Origin: Bacillota bacterium
Lineage (GTDB): Bacteria; Bacillota; Sulfobacillia; RBS10-35; JAJYVN01
Direction of reading: 5' to 3'
Assembly: GCA_021806565.1 (NCBI GenBank)
Contig: JAJZXK010000030.1
Coordinates: 1-34,846, forward strand
Length of the DNA stretch: 34,846 nt
Below are positions 17,201 through 24,681 of this stretch, one piece after another; position 1 is the first letter of the stretch; every line of letters starts with the position of its first letter. Below the pieces are notes generated by a model, which was given only the letters and a program-made list of their open reading frames with translations, was not told the DNA's origin and ran no database searches. The position numbers were made by a program, and so were the translations under genes.

Positions 17201-20200
17201 CGTCCCCCTCGCCGGCGTGACCGTAGGCCTGGCGGCATCGGCAGGCACGGTTACGCCCGCTTTGCCCAGCACGGGCGGCGACGGGACGTATCAGGCCGTG
17301 CTGCAAGCGCCGGCCACCGCGGGCCCGGTCCAGGTAACCGCCACACTCCCGGCATCTGCGGGGCCGGGCGCGGAGACGGTCGTGACGGTGGGCTTTGCGT
17401 TCCCGGTGGTCACCTCTGTCACGCCCAATACGGGCGGACCCGGAGGGGGCGATAGCGTCTCCATCCGTGGAACCGGCCTTTCCGGGGCGACCGGCGTGTA
17501 TTTCGGCACCCAGCCGGCACGCTTTACCGCCAACCCCGACGGGTCGCTTGCCGCGCAGGCGCCCGCCGGTGCCGGTACGGTCGATGTGCGCGTCATCACG
17601 GAGCCAGTCGCAACCGACGGTCTGCTGCTCTACTACCGTGCGGCGAACGCGGACGCTGCGGGCAACGCCGGCCAGGGCGGTTCGCCGGGCACGATCCGCG
17701 ACCTGACCGGCAACGGCGACAACGGCGTCCTGCAGAACATGGACGGTGCCGCAGGCGGCGGCTTTGTCGGCGACGGGTCCGCCCAGTCACCCTTCGCGCT
17801 CAGCTTCAAGGGTGGGGGCGAGGTGGTCGGCACCCAGTCAAGCCCGCTCCCGGGCACGTTGGCCCTGGACGTCTGGTTCAGGGCGACCCATCCAGGTGGG
17901 CAAATCCTCGGTTTCGCCAGCCCGGGGAAGGTGTCTTCCACACTGTATCTGGACGGAAGCGGGCATCTGGCCCTCTACATGGACGTTTACGCGAGGCGTT
18001 GGGGCTGCCTCCGGCCATTCGAGTGCGCGGCGCAGGATCCGGTGGAAACCATTTCGTCCCCAGCGACCTACACCGACGGGCACTGGCACGAGGCCGTCGC
18101 CACGTTCGCAGGCAGCCAGTTGGCGCTTTGTGTAGATGGACAGCCGGTCGGTAACGTCGGGATCGCCGGGGCGACCCACCCGTCGTGGGGGACAAACGGC
18201 GTCTGGCAGTTGGGCGGCTCGGTGCGTGGCGCCCAACCGGGCACCACCCCCGCGACGTTCAGCGGGCAGATCTCGACGGTGCGGGTGTATGCGAGGGCTC
18301 TGACGGCCCAGGAACTCACGGCAAACCAGCAGGCCGGTCTGGAGCCGGCCGGCGGCTTCAGCGCACCGGTGTCAGGTGACCGGTACACGTACCGAGTCGA
18401 TCTCACCGGGGCGGAGTTTTCTTCTGGCAGCGTCGGTGCGTACTATCTGGGCGGCATCCGTGCCGTCAGCGGCGTGCCTCCCTATACTTGGGCGGTGGTC
18501 CAGGGCTCACTGCCGCCCGGGCTCACCTTCGGGCCGGCAATCTGGTCCCCATCCGGTTCGTTCGCGGAACTGTCGGGCACGCCGAAAGCCATGGGCCCTT
18601 ATGCCTTCACGGTGCAGGTCACAGACAGCACGGGTCAGGTGGCGACCCAGCCCGTGCAGTTGCAGATCGGCTTGGGCTCTCCAGCCCAGGTCTCCCTGAG
18701 TGCCACCCCGTCGCTGGTGACGCCGGGCGGGACGGCGACCATCCGCGGCCTCGTTGAAGACGACGGCGGCGATCCGGTGCCGGGCGCGGCAGTCTCCCTG
18801 AGCGCACCCCAGGGCACCCTGGCGGCGACGTCGGCGACCACGGACGCCAACGGGCGTTTCAGTGTCGGTTACACCGCGCCCAGCGCCACCGGGGTGTACC
18901 AGGTGGTGGCAGGCGTTCCCGGCAGCGCCCTGACCGCCACGGCGACGGTCGCCGACTTCACCACGTCCGACATGGTCCTTGCCGCTGTCAGCCCGGCCCG
19001 CGCCGGGCCGGGGTACACTGGACTCTTTACAATCACCGGCTGGGGCTTCCGAGCGGGCGGCAGCTACTCCGTCACCATCGGCGGCGAGACGGTCCCCGCC
19101 CAGGTGGTGTCGTCCACGCAACTCCAGTTGGCCGCACCGGCGCTCGACGACGGCACGTACGATGTCACGGTCACCGGCCCAGACGGCGGCTCGCAGACCC
19201 TGGCAGGGGCGCTCTCCGTCACGAGCAGCCTGCCGATGGGCTCGGCGCCTCCAGCCTCCTCGCCCTTACCCACGACGCCCTATCTCAGCTTCGCTGGCGG
19301 CATGACCGGCGGCGATACCCTGACCGTGGACGGGATGACGATCCAATACGGCAACCTCAACGTGGTCAACGGCAACACCGCGGTGCTCAGCGCGCCAATC
19401 CTCATCAACGGAGTCCTGCATTACGACGGTGGCCAACTGACCCTTGCGACGGCCGCCGACGGAGCGGTGACGGTGTCGGGCAGTGCCGGGGGAACCCTGT
19501 ACGTCGACACCAACATGAGCGCGTATCCGAAGGTGTATCTGTACAAGGGCGCATTCACGCTTCAGGCGGGCGGCACCATCGCGCTGCCCGACCTAGGGAT
19601 GGCCAACCAGCTCCTCAAGATCGCCGGCTTTTCGGTTGACCTGACGCGGCTGACGGTCGCCTCCCACCAGGTGTCCCTGGTCGGGGCGCTCGACGTGCTG
19701 GGAGCAAAGGCCGACCTCAGCAACTTCACCGTGGGCAGCGGCGGGGTCACCGCCGTCGGATCCGCTTCGCTGCCCGACATCAAGGCGGCCGGCGTCGGCA
19801 TCGACGACGTCCACGTCACGTTCGACACGACGCACGGGGCGCTGAACGGCCAGGGCACGATCGCGCTGCCGATGCTCAGCGCCGGCGGCCAGGTCGCCTT
19901 ATACAACGGCCATCTCCAGTCGTTCAGCGTCAGCATCGGCAACTTCAGCGTGAACCTCCCGGGGACGCCCGTCTTCGTCGATCATCTGTCGGGCGGCGCC
20001 GCGGATCTGCAGTCGCCCAACTGGCAGCTGCAGTCTGGCGCGGGCTTCTCCGCCCCGTATGGCGAGGTGGGCGCGGCCGTCCCGCCCCCCTTCACAGGCG
20101 GGGTCAACCTCACATTCACCGTCGGGCAGTCGTTGACGTTCAACGGCCAGTTGATCCTGTTCGGCAAGTTCACCCTCGCGTCGGTGTCGGGCAGTGTCAC

Positions 20201-23147
20201 CCAGCAGGAGGCCGACCTGAACGCCCAGGTCAATGCCGGTCCAATCGCCAATGGCAACGCGAACCTCAGGCTGCGGTACAACCCGTGGTACTTCCACGGG
20301 GCTGCCTCCGCCACCGTGAATGTGCCGCATTTCCAAATCGGCTGGATCTCGATCTGCCCCTGCACGCTCGGCGGCATCGGCGCGTCGATCGACAGCAACA
20401 GCGGCATCACCGCCTCGGTGACCGTGTTCCGCATCCCGGTGACCGTCGGCGTCGGATGGAACGGGCGCATCAGCGTCAACGGCTGGTATATTGACCCCGC
20501 CACGGAACAGGTGACCCTGACGGCACCGCGCAGCAGCGTCCCGCTCCTGGGCAGCATGCACCTGACAGGCACGGTCCTGGATCCGAGCGGACACCCCGTG
20601 CCTGGGGTGACGGTGGAACTCACCAGCACGCTGGGGAGTGTGGTGCCGGATGCGGTGGTCACCGACGCACGCGGCGCGTACACCGCCACCCTGGTGGCGG
20701 GGACCATCAAGGGCACGGCGGACGTGACCACCCACGTGCGCGGCGCGGCCCCTTCGGTTTCGACCACCATCCTGGTCGGCGTCGGCGAGGCGGCGGACCC
20801 GGTGGTGGACTCGACGATCGTCGTCCCAGCGGGACTCTCCAGTGCCATCCTGGCGGCGAAGTGGCAGACGGGCAGCGCGGCGTTGACCCTGGTCAGCCCG
20901 ACGGGTCAGACATACAGCCCCGCCAACAGCGCAGCCCTGTACGCGTCCGTCACCGATCAGAACGAGGCGCTCTACAACATCCCTGCACCCGCTGCCGGAA
21001 GCTGGACGGCGGAGGTTTCGTCCAGCGCCCCGGTGGGCACGGTGGTGACCGGGTTGCTGACGCCCCTGGCCACGCCGACGATCTCCGTGTCGAGCGCGGT
21101 GCTGAACGGCGGCACGCTGACGGTGCGATACAGCGCCGATACGTTCAACGGCCAGGGCACGGTGAACCTCTACTACAACACCGCAGACGGAACCGCTGGA
21201 GGCACGCCGTTTTCCATCGGCCTTCCCACCGGCAAGGACCGGTCGGTCACGTGGTCGCCCGGCGCCTCGGTTCCCAGCGGCAGGTACTACGTCTATGGAA
21301 CCGTCAACGACGGCGTGCACCCGGCCGCGTCCACGGGAACGCTGGCTCCGGCGCCGTTCACTTGGACCAATATGGACACCCCCGCCGCGCCGCAGGGTCT
21401 CGCCGTGGCCGCGAGCAACGGCCAACTGGCCATCGATTGGCAGCCCGCCCCGGCGGCGTCGGATGTGAACGACTACCGACTGACGGTGCTCACCGCTGGC
21501 GGTGGCATGGTGGCAGCCCAGGATGTGGGCGATGTGACCTCCTACACCTGGTCGGGGCTGACGGTCGGGCAAACGTACGGCGTGGAGGTCACCGCCGTCA
21601 GCAGCCGCGGGGTGGAAGGCCCGCCCAGCACGGAGGTGTCACTCGCGCTACCGGTACCACAGCCGCCGTCGCTCTCTGCCGTCTGGTCTGCATCCGATGC
21701 GACCGACGCGGGCAACCTGCTCGTCGCCGCCACCGTCGGCGGCGCGAACGCTCTGACCCTATTTGACAACGGCAGCGAGATCTCCACGACGCCAGCCGCC
21801 GGGCCAGGCACGTTCACCCTGCCGGTGCCGTTGGTGCCGGGTGGCAACAGCCTGCGGCTTACCGCCGTGAGCGCGACGGGCGACACCACATCGACCAGCG
21901 ACTCCGTGTTCTATGATCCGGCGCCGGCGGCGCTCGCCTTGACGGGACGCGTCTGGGACGGCGCGACGCTGACGGCCCCCACCCTCCCTCTCTCCGGCGT
22001 GACAGACCCCGGAAACACGGTGCGGGTCAACGACCAGGCGCTTCCCGTCTCACCGCTCGGGACGTTCCTCGGCACCGTGACGCTGCAACCCGGGGCCAAC
22101 GCCATCACGGTCACCGCGAGCACACCGGCGGGTGGTGACACGGTACTCCAAGGTACGGTCACCTATACGGCGCAGACTGCGGCGCCGGCCGCCGCACCGC
22201 CACCGCTCACCCCGCCCCCCCCGACCCAGATCGGTTCCACCGGCGGGATGCTCGGTACCGCGGATGGCGCGTTCCAGATGTTCGTGCCGGCCGGTTCGCT
22301 TGCCGCGGGCGCGCTGCTTTCGGTGGCCGAGGGCCCGGCCGGTGCGCCCGCAGGCCTTTCGGCGAGCCTGCGGGCGGCAAGCCCGACGTTCGTCCTGAGC
22401 GGCGCAGCCCTGGCCCAACCCGCGACCGCGACGATCCGCTTCGCGCTGGCGGGTGCCCAGGCGGGCCTGTCCCGGCTGCGCTTTTCCGCCTACCGTCTCC
22501 AAGCGGACGGAAAATGGCGCTTCATCCCTTCGCGGGTGGACGCGACCGCCGATACCGTGGCGGTCTCCATCAGTGGTCCGACAACCCTGGTGGTGCTGGC
22601 CGACGGCCACCGATTCCCCGACCTGCCCGCCAACGGCTGGTCGACGCCCTATGTGGATCGCTTGCTGGGGGCGTCGGTGATCGACGGCTTCCCGGACGGT
22701 ACGTTTCGACCTGGCGCTGCGGTGACGCGCGCCCAGTTCGTCAAGATGCTGCTCCTGACCACGGGACGGCCCCCCGCCGCGCCCGGAGCCGTGAGCCCAT
22801 TTGGCGATGTCCCCGCGGGCGCGTGGTTCACCCCTTACGTGGCGGCCGCCGTAAAGGCCGGACTCGTCCAGGGGGTATCCGCGACGCGCTTCGCACCCGA
22901 CCAGACGGTGACTCGTGAACAGATGGCGGTGCTCCTGGCGCGGGCGCTGGGCCTGAACGGGCGCGTCGCCCTGCACTTCCCGGACGCGGGCGAGATCCAT
23001 CCCTGGGCGCAAGCCGGGGTGCAGGCCGCGGTGGCCGCCGGCTACCTGAACGGCTTTCCGGACGGCAGCTTCGGTCCCGACCGCCCGACCACCCGGGCTC
23101 AAGCGGCCAAGGTCCTGGCTCTGGCGATCCAGCAGATGGCACCATGA
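14235..23147 (+). CDS. giant multidomain SLH-anchored surface protein
   Basis: A 2970-residue exported protein. The signal peptide (SSWLILVGITLAAVLALGG, cleavage near QTRA-AS) follows the chosen ATG 14235. Modules by rough residue position: invasin-like module 40-150; six kelch-type repeats about 156-462 (recurring LVLFGGA, DTWTWNGSQW); putative-Ig (He_PIG) 466-552; a second copy of the first module 558-674; a series of Ig/Big-like domains to about 1050; IPT/TIG 1055-1126; LamG/concanavalin-like 1126-1369; He_PIG 1369-1479; Big-like 1482-1576; IPT 1579-1662; a long beta-repeat region 1679-2092; carboxypeptidase-regulatory-like 2103-2182; FN3 2379-2475; a Pro-rich hinge; and three SLH domains 2790-2970 (FPDLPANGWSTPYVDRLLGA, GFPDGTFRPGAAVTRAQFVK). 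SLH domains bind pyruvylated secondary wall polymer, so this is a cell-surface adhesin or S-layer-associated protein, probably glycan-binding. Confidence 0.93.
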   Translation: MGHTHASRRLGSSWLILVGITLAAVLALGGQTRAASLAGYRFSATPLAPAGSIGAGGAVNVVLTPVDAGGNPTVVSAVYLSFSQTPGGGGARSGGVTLSSTPQRVATDQSGQITVTYNAPSPLPTSGTDTIVAQDAPTHPAVTAQDSYTFAAAGATAYTWSEQSTPAGCAAACSGAPPPRYDPAMAYDPATGTLVLFGGASQTGGTAMLGDTWTWNGSQWTKRTPAHSPSPRYGARLVYDPTTQSLLLFGGADASNQFFGDTWAWTGSDWIAIPTPTSSAPPPRYDASLAYDSASGQVLLFGGWNGASALGDTWVWQGTSWSAVHPAHSPSARYGAAMAYDAAAGSMVLFGGANGTTVHADTAVWNGTDWTFKAPAHVPPAASDAVMAYDQAEAAVVLFDGGSGTWTWNGTDWTQQQPASSPPAVGAAAADYVGSTNSLVLFGGEDAARILHNATWTWIAGTNVSPPTISTTSLPAATVGSAYAQQLGATGGVAPYTWSVASGSSPPPWLTLSPTGQLRGTPTAAGAVSVTVDVADARGETAVQTLSLTVNAPAVAAYVWSPTPVAATGTLPSGSVADLTLTAEDASGHAIVAAAVYVSFTPAPGGGSAFLVGGTAGSVALTPAPQRFTTDGSGQLHVTYDAPASLPAGGHDALTAQNAPASPTVSAQSTYTFIVPSAVTLQAAAPSVAAGTSLAFTGKVADAQGGPVSGATVDLTVAGGLVAQAVTGGDGTYQGSWVVPDAVGAQTLTASVMGAAATVQASTLVQVVAGPVGQLTMHATPAQVGAGGTVTVSGLAVDAFGNPVTSATISLTVSGGTLPAAQLVTNPDGSFTSTWTLPSTTGFAVATAAANGVTASATVGVRPGAVAVVALTPTAAGVGASGDLALNGKVSDAYGNPIPGAMVTLTASGGTISPSSATTNAAGTFGAVLAAPAVPGPVTLTAKVEGSSPLVAVSTQVTATATVTLAPSQTSTEPTGTVALTGTVTGAGGVPLAGVTVGLAASAGTVTPALPSTGGDGTYQAVLQAPATAGPVQVTATLPASAGPGAETVVTVGFAFPVVTSVTPNTGGPGGGDSVSIRGTGLSGATGVYFGTQPARFTANPDGSLAAQAPAGAGTVDVRVITEPVATDGLLLYYRAANADAAGNAGQGGSPGTIRDLTGNGDNGVLQNMDGAAGGGFVGDGSAQSPFALSFKGGGEVVGTQSSPLPGTLALDVWFRATHPGGQILGFASPGKVSSTLYLDGSGHLALYMDVYARRWGCLRPFECAAQDPVETISSPATYTDGHWHEAVATFAGSQLALCVDGQPVGNVGIAGATHPSWGTNGVWQLGGSVRGAQPGTTPATFSGQISTVRVYARALTAQELTANQQAGLEPAGGFSAPVSGDRYTYRVDLTGAEFSSGSVGAYYLGGIRAVSGVPPYTWAVVQGSLPPGLTFGPAIWSPSGSFAELSGTPKAMGPYAFTVQVTDSTGQVATQPVQLQIGLGSPAQVSLSATPSLVTPGGTATIRGLVEDDGGDPVPGAAVSLSAPQGTLAATSATTDANGRFSVGYTAPSATGVYQVVAGVPGSALTATATVADFTTSDMVLAAVSPARAGPGYTGLFTITGWGFRAGGSYSVTIGGETVPAQVVSSTQLQLAAPALDDGTYDVTVTGPDGGSQTLAGALSVTSSLPMGSAPPASSPLPTTPYLSFAGGMTGGDTLTVDGMTIQYGNLNVVNGNTAVLSAPILINGVLHYDGGQLTLATAADGAVTVSGSAGGTLYVDTNMSAYPKVYLYKGAFTLQAGGTIALPDLGMANQLLKIAGFSVDLTRLTVASHQVSLVGALDVLGAKADLSNFTVGSGGVTAVGSASLPDIKAAGVGIDDVHVTFDTTHGALNGQGTIALPMLSAGGQVALYNGHLQSFSVSIGNFSVNLPGTPVFVDHLSGGAADLQSPNWQLQSGAGFSAPYGEVGAAVPPPFTGGVNLTFTVGQSLTFNGQLILFGKFTLASVSGSVTQQEADLNAQVNAGPIANGNANLRLRYNPWYFHGAASATVNVPHFQIGWISICPCTLGGIGASIDSNSGITASVTVFRIPVTVGVGWNGRISVNGWYIDPATEQVTLTAPRSSVPLLGSMHLTGTVLDPSGHPVPGVTVELTSTLGSVVPDAVVTDARGAYTATLVAGTIKGTADVTTHVRGAAPSVSTTILVGVGEAADPVVDSTIVVPAGLSSAILAAKWQTGSAALTLVSPTGQTYSPANSAALYASVTDQNEALYNIPAPAAGSWTAEVSSSAPVGTVVTGLLTPLATPTISVSSAVLNGGTLTVRYSADTFNGQGTVNLYYNTADGTAGGTPFSIGLPTGKDRSVTWSPGASVPSGRYYVYGTVNDGVHPAASTGTLAPAPFTWTNMDTPAAPQGLAVAASNGQLAIDWQPAPAASDVNDYRLTVLTAGGGMVAAQDVGDVTSYTWSGLTVGQTYGVEVTAVSSRGVEGPPSTEVSLALPVPQPPSLSAVWSASDATDAGNLLVAATVGGANALTLFDNGSEISTTPAAGPGTFTLPVPLVPGGNSLRLTAVSATGDTTSTSDSVFYDPAPAALALTGRVWDGATLTAPTLPLSGVTDPGNTVRVNDQALPVSPLGTFLGTVTLQPGANAITVTASTPAGGDTVLQGTVTYTAQTAAPAAAPPPLTPPPPTQIGSTGGMLGTADGAFQMFVPAGSLAAGALLSVAEGPAGAPAGLSASLRAASPTFVLSGAALAQPATATIRFALAGAQAGLSRLRFSAYRLQADGKWRFIPSRVDATADTVAVSISGPTTLVVLADGHRFPDLPANGWSTPYVDRLLGASVIDGFPDGTFRPGAAVTRAQFVKMLLLTTGRPPAAPGAVSPFGDVPAGAWFTPYVAAAVKAGLVQGVSATRFAPDQTVTREQMAVLLARALGLNGRVALHFPDAGEIHPWAQAGVQAAVAAGYLNGFPDGSFGPDRPTTRAQAAKVLALAIQQMAP
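14352..14685 (+). repeat. first copy of a duplicated ~115-residue surface module
   Basis: Residues about 40-150 of the giant protein (YRFSATPLAPAGSIGAG, AVYLSFSQTPGGGG, TPQRVATDQSGQITVTYNAP, DSYTF) match residues about 558-674 nearly segment by segment. It is an Ig-like module that flanks the kelch propeller on both sides. Confidence 0.8.
15906..16255 (+). repeat. second copy of the duplicated surface module
   Basis: Reads YVWSPTPVAATGTLPSG, AVYVSFTPAPGGGS, TPAPQRFTTDGSGQLHVTYD and STYTF, parallel to the copy at 14352-14685. The DNA copies have diverged, so the duplication is old or the module was recruited twice. Confidence 0.8.
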
Positions 23148-23160
23148 CCCAGGGGTATCA

Positions 23161-23299
23161 ACTGTTGACCAGTAATATCTACACGTATCAGCGCCTGCGA
23201 TATACTGCAGGCATGAAGCTGAGCACATGGGCGAAGGCGCAAGGCATCAGCCGACCCATTCTACCGCAAGGGGGGAGCGGCGCTTCCGCTGTCGCCTGA
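23161..23299 (+). mobile_element. probable left-end relic of an IS607-type element (tnpA start)
   Basis: ATG at 23213 opens a 28-codon frame beginning MKLSTWAKAQGIS, the characteristic first residues of IS607-family TnpA (the helix-turn-helix preceding the serine recombinase). After about 13 codons the sequence no longer fits and a TGA follows at 23297. Just upstream TCTACA (23178-23183), a 17-bp spacer and TATACT (23201-23206) form a plausible promoter whose start would fall on the ATG itself, giving a leaderless mRNA. A perfect GCCTGC/GCAGGC inverted repeat (23193-23198, 23207-23212) surrounds the -10. It lies 66 bp after the giant surface-protein gene. The match is short, so this is tentative. 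Confidence 0.4.
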
Positions 23300-23454
23300 A
23301 GGCGGCAGTCCCCGCGCCACGTGACTTGTGGCGGGCAGCCGACGCCGGCGTGGCGGTGCGCCCGCGGCGTGGCTGCCCGGAGGCCCAAAGCAGCCTGGAA
23401 GCGGCGGTGCGGACCTGGGACCTGATCGGGCGCGCCCCACCGCCGCACCCGCGC

Positions 23455-23991
23455 TCAGCGGACGACGCGCACCTGGATACGGAAGATGCGGTCCGCGGGC
23501 AGACACGCCGGGTGCGCGGACTCGCAGGGAAAGTGGGAGACGGCCTGCAGGGTGGTCGTCCCCGCCTGCTTCGCCCGGTAGATGCCCTGGGCGCCGCGGA
23601 CCACCATCACGTTGGGCACCCGCGCCAGCACCGCAGTGTTGGCCACGGTCACCGTCCAGTCGGGCGGCGGGGCGCCCAGCGCCAAGAGGAACGTCTGGCC
23701 GGCCCGCATACTGAAGGTGTGCCCGTCGTCCCCCAGGGTGACCCTTTGGGGAACGGGACCGGCAGGCGACGGGGCGGAACTGGGCGTCGGCCCGCCGGTG
23801 TGCGCACGGGTCGGCGGCGCGGCGGACGACGACGAGGCCACGACAGCGGATCCACCGCTCGCCCGACCGACCACCGCCGCCGGCGACCCCGAGCTTGCCG
23901 GCGGCGCCGGGCCCCCGGCGGGAAACCCTGCCCCACACCCGCACAGCGCGACGGTCGACCACACCGAAAGGGCCCCCCAACGCCGACGCAC
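23455..23991 (-). CDS. predicted lipoprotein with C-terminal beta domain
   Basis: A 178-residue protein. The signal sequence ends in the lipobox LCGC, making Cys19 the likely acylation site (the neighbouring Cys17 is preceded by Leu and is less suitable). Residues about 25-80 are a Pro/Ser/Ala-rich linker. Residues about 85-178 form a beta-rich domain with HTFSMRAGQTFLLALG, then WTVTVANTAVL, GIYRAKQAGTTTLQAV, two cysteines (FPCESAHPACLPADR) and FRIQVRVVR. This resembles the general layout of chagasin-like or bacterial Ig-like modules, but I do not claim a family. The start is GTG 23991-23989 behind a long G-run. It would sit on the outer face of the membrane, near the hydrogenase-like genes but probably independent of them. 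Confidence 0.78.
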   Translation of the reverse strand: MRRRWGALSVWSTVALCGCGAGFPAGGPAPPASSGSPAAVVGRASGGSAVVASSSSAAPPTRAHTGGPTPSSAPSPAGPVPQRVTLGDDGHTFSMRAGQTFLLALGAPPPDWTVTVANTAVLARVPNVMVVRGAQGIYRAKQAGTTTLQAVSHFPCESAHPACLPADRIFRIQVRVVR

Positions 23992-24186
23992 GGGATCCGC
24001 CCCCCCCCACCGATTCCAGCGGTTAGACGCCGGGGAGAAAGCGGCGGTTCCCGGCCGGCGGTTTCGTACCGCCCCGGAAACGACGCCCCCCCGCCGCCTC
24101 GGGCGCGTGCCGGCCGGGGGGCATATGCGCTGGCGCTCCTGGGTCTGGGCGGCACCGGCAGACGCGCGCCGCCCGCGGGCACCGCT

Positions 24187-24588
24187 TCACGCGTCCGCGG
24201 ACTCGGACTCGGTCCCCGCCATCAGGGCCCGCAGGTGCCGCAGGATCTCCGCCGGCGAAGGCGGGCAGCCCGGAATGCGCCGGTCCACCGGCACCACCCC
24301 GGAGACACCCGTTCCGGCGGCATAGGATCCGGCGAACGGACACATCCCGGCCGCGCAATCCCCGACCGCCACCACGACCCGCGGCGACCCGACGGCGTCG
24401 TACGTGCGCCGCAACGCGCCGGCCATCTGGCGGCTGACCGGTCCCGAAACGGTCAGCACATCCGCATGGCGCGGCGACGCGACGACGTCCAGCCCGTGGC
24501 GCTGGGCGTCGTAGACCGGATTGAGCAGCGCCGCGATCTCCGCTTCGCAGCCGTTGCAACTTCCGGCATCCACGTGGCGGATCTGCAT
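24187..24588 (-). CDS. hyfI: NuoB/HyfI-like [4Fe-4S] small subunit of the hyc complex
   Basis: A 133-residue protein of the NADH dehydrogenase 20-kDa/hydrogenase-4 small-subunit family. The four cluster ligands are all visible: Cys11 and Cys14 in GSCNGCE, Cys78 in VGDCAAG and Cys108 in IPGCPPSP. HADVLTVSGPVSRQM and VVAVGDCA are further family signatures. It would hold the proximal cluster passing electrons to or from the HycE large subunit. It lies 93 nt after hycE and should be co-transcribed. I chose ATG 24588; an ATG at 24621 is also possible, but the extra codons consist of a GGAGG-rich ribosome-site-like stretch. The N-terminus is shorter than in E. coli HyfI. In the mycobacterial version the equivalent gene lies at the front of the operon, so its position here is different. 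Confidence 0.9.
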   Translation of the reverse strand: MQIRHVDAGSCNGCEAEIAALLNPVYDAQRHGLDVVASPRHADVLTVSGPVSRQMAGALRRTYDAVGSPRVVVAVGDCAAGMCPFAGSYAAGTGVSGVVPVDRRIPGCPPSPAEILRHLRALMAGTESESADA

Positions 24589-24681
24589 CGAATGGCGCAG
24601 CAGCCTCCGTCCTCCGTCCATCCGCCGCCATCGTCCTTTACGCTGCCCGATTCGGACCTGGGCCTGCCGCCACCGTCCACA

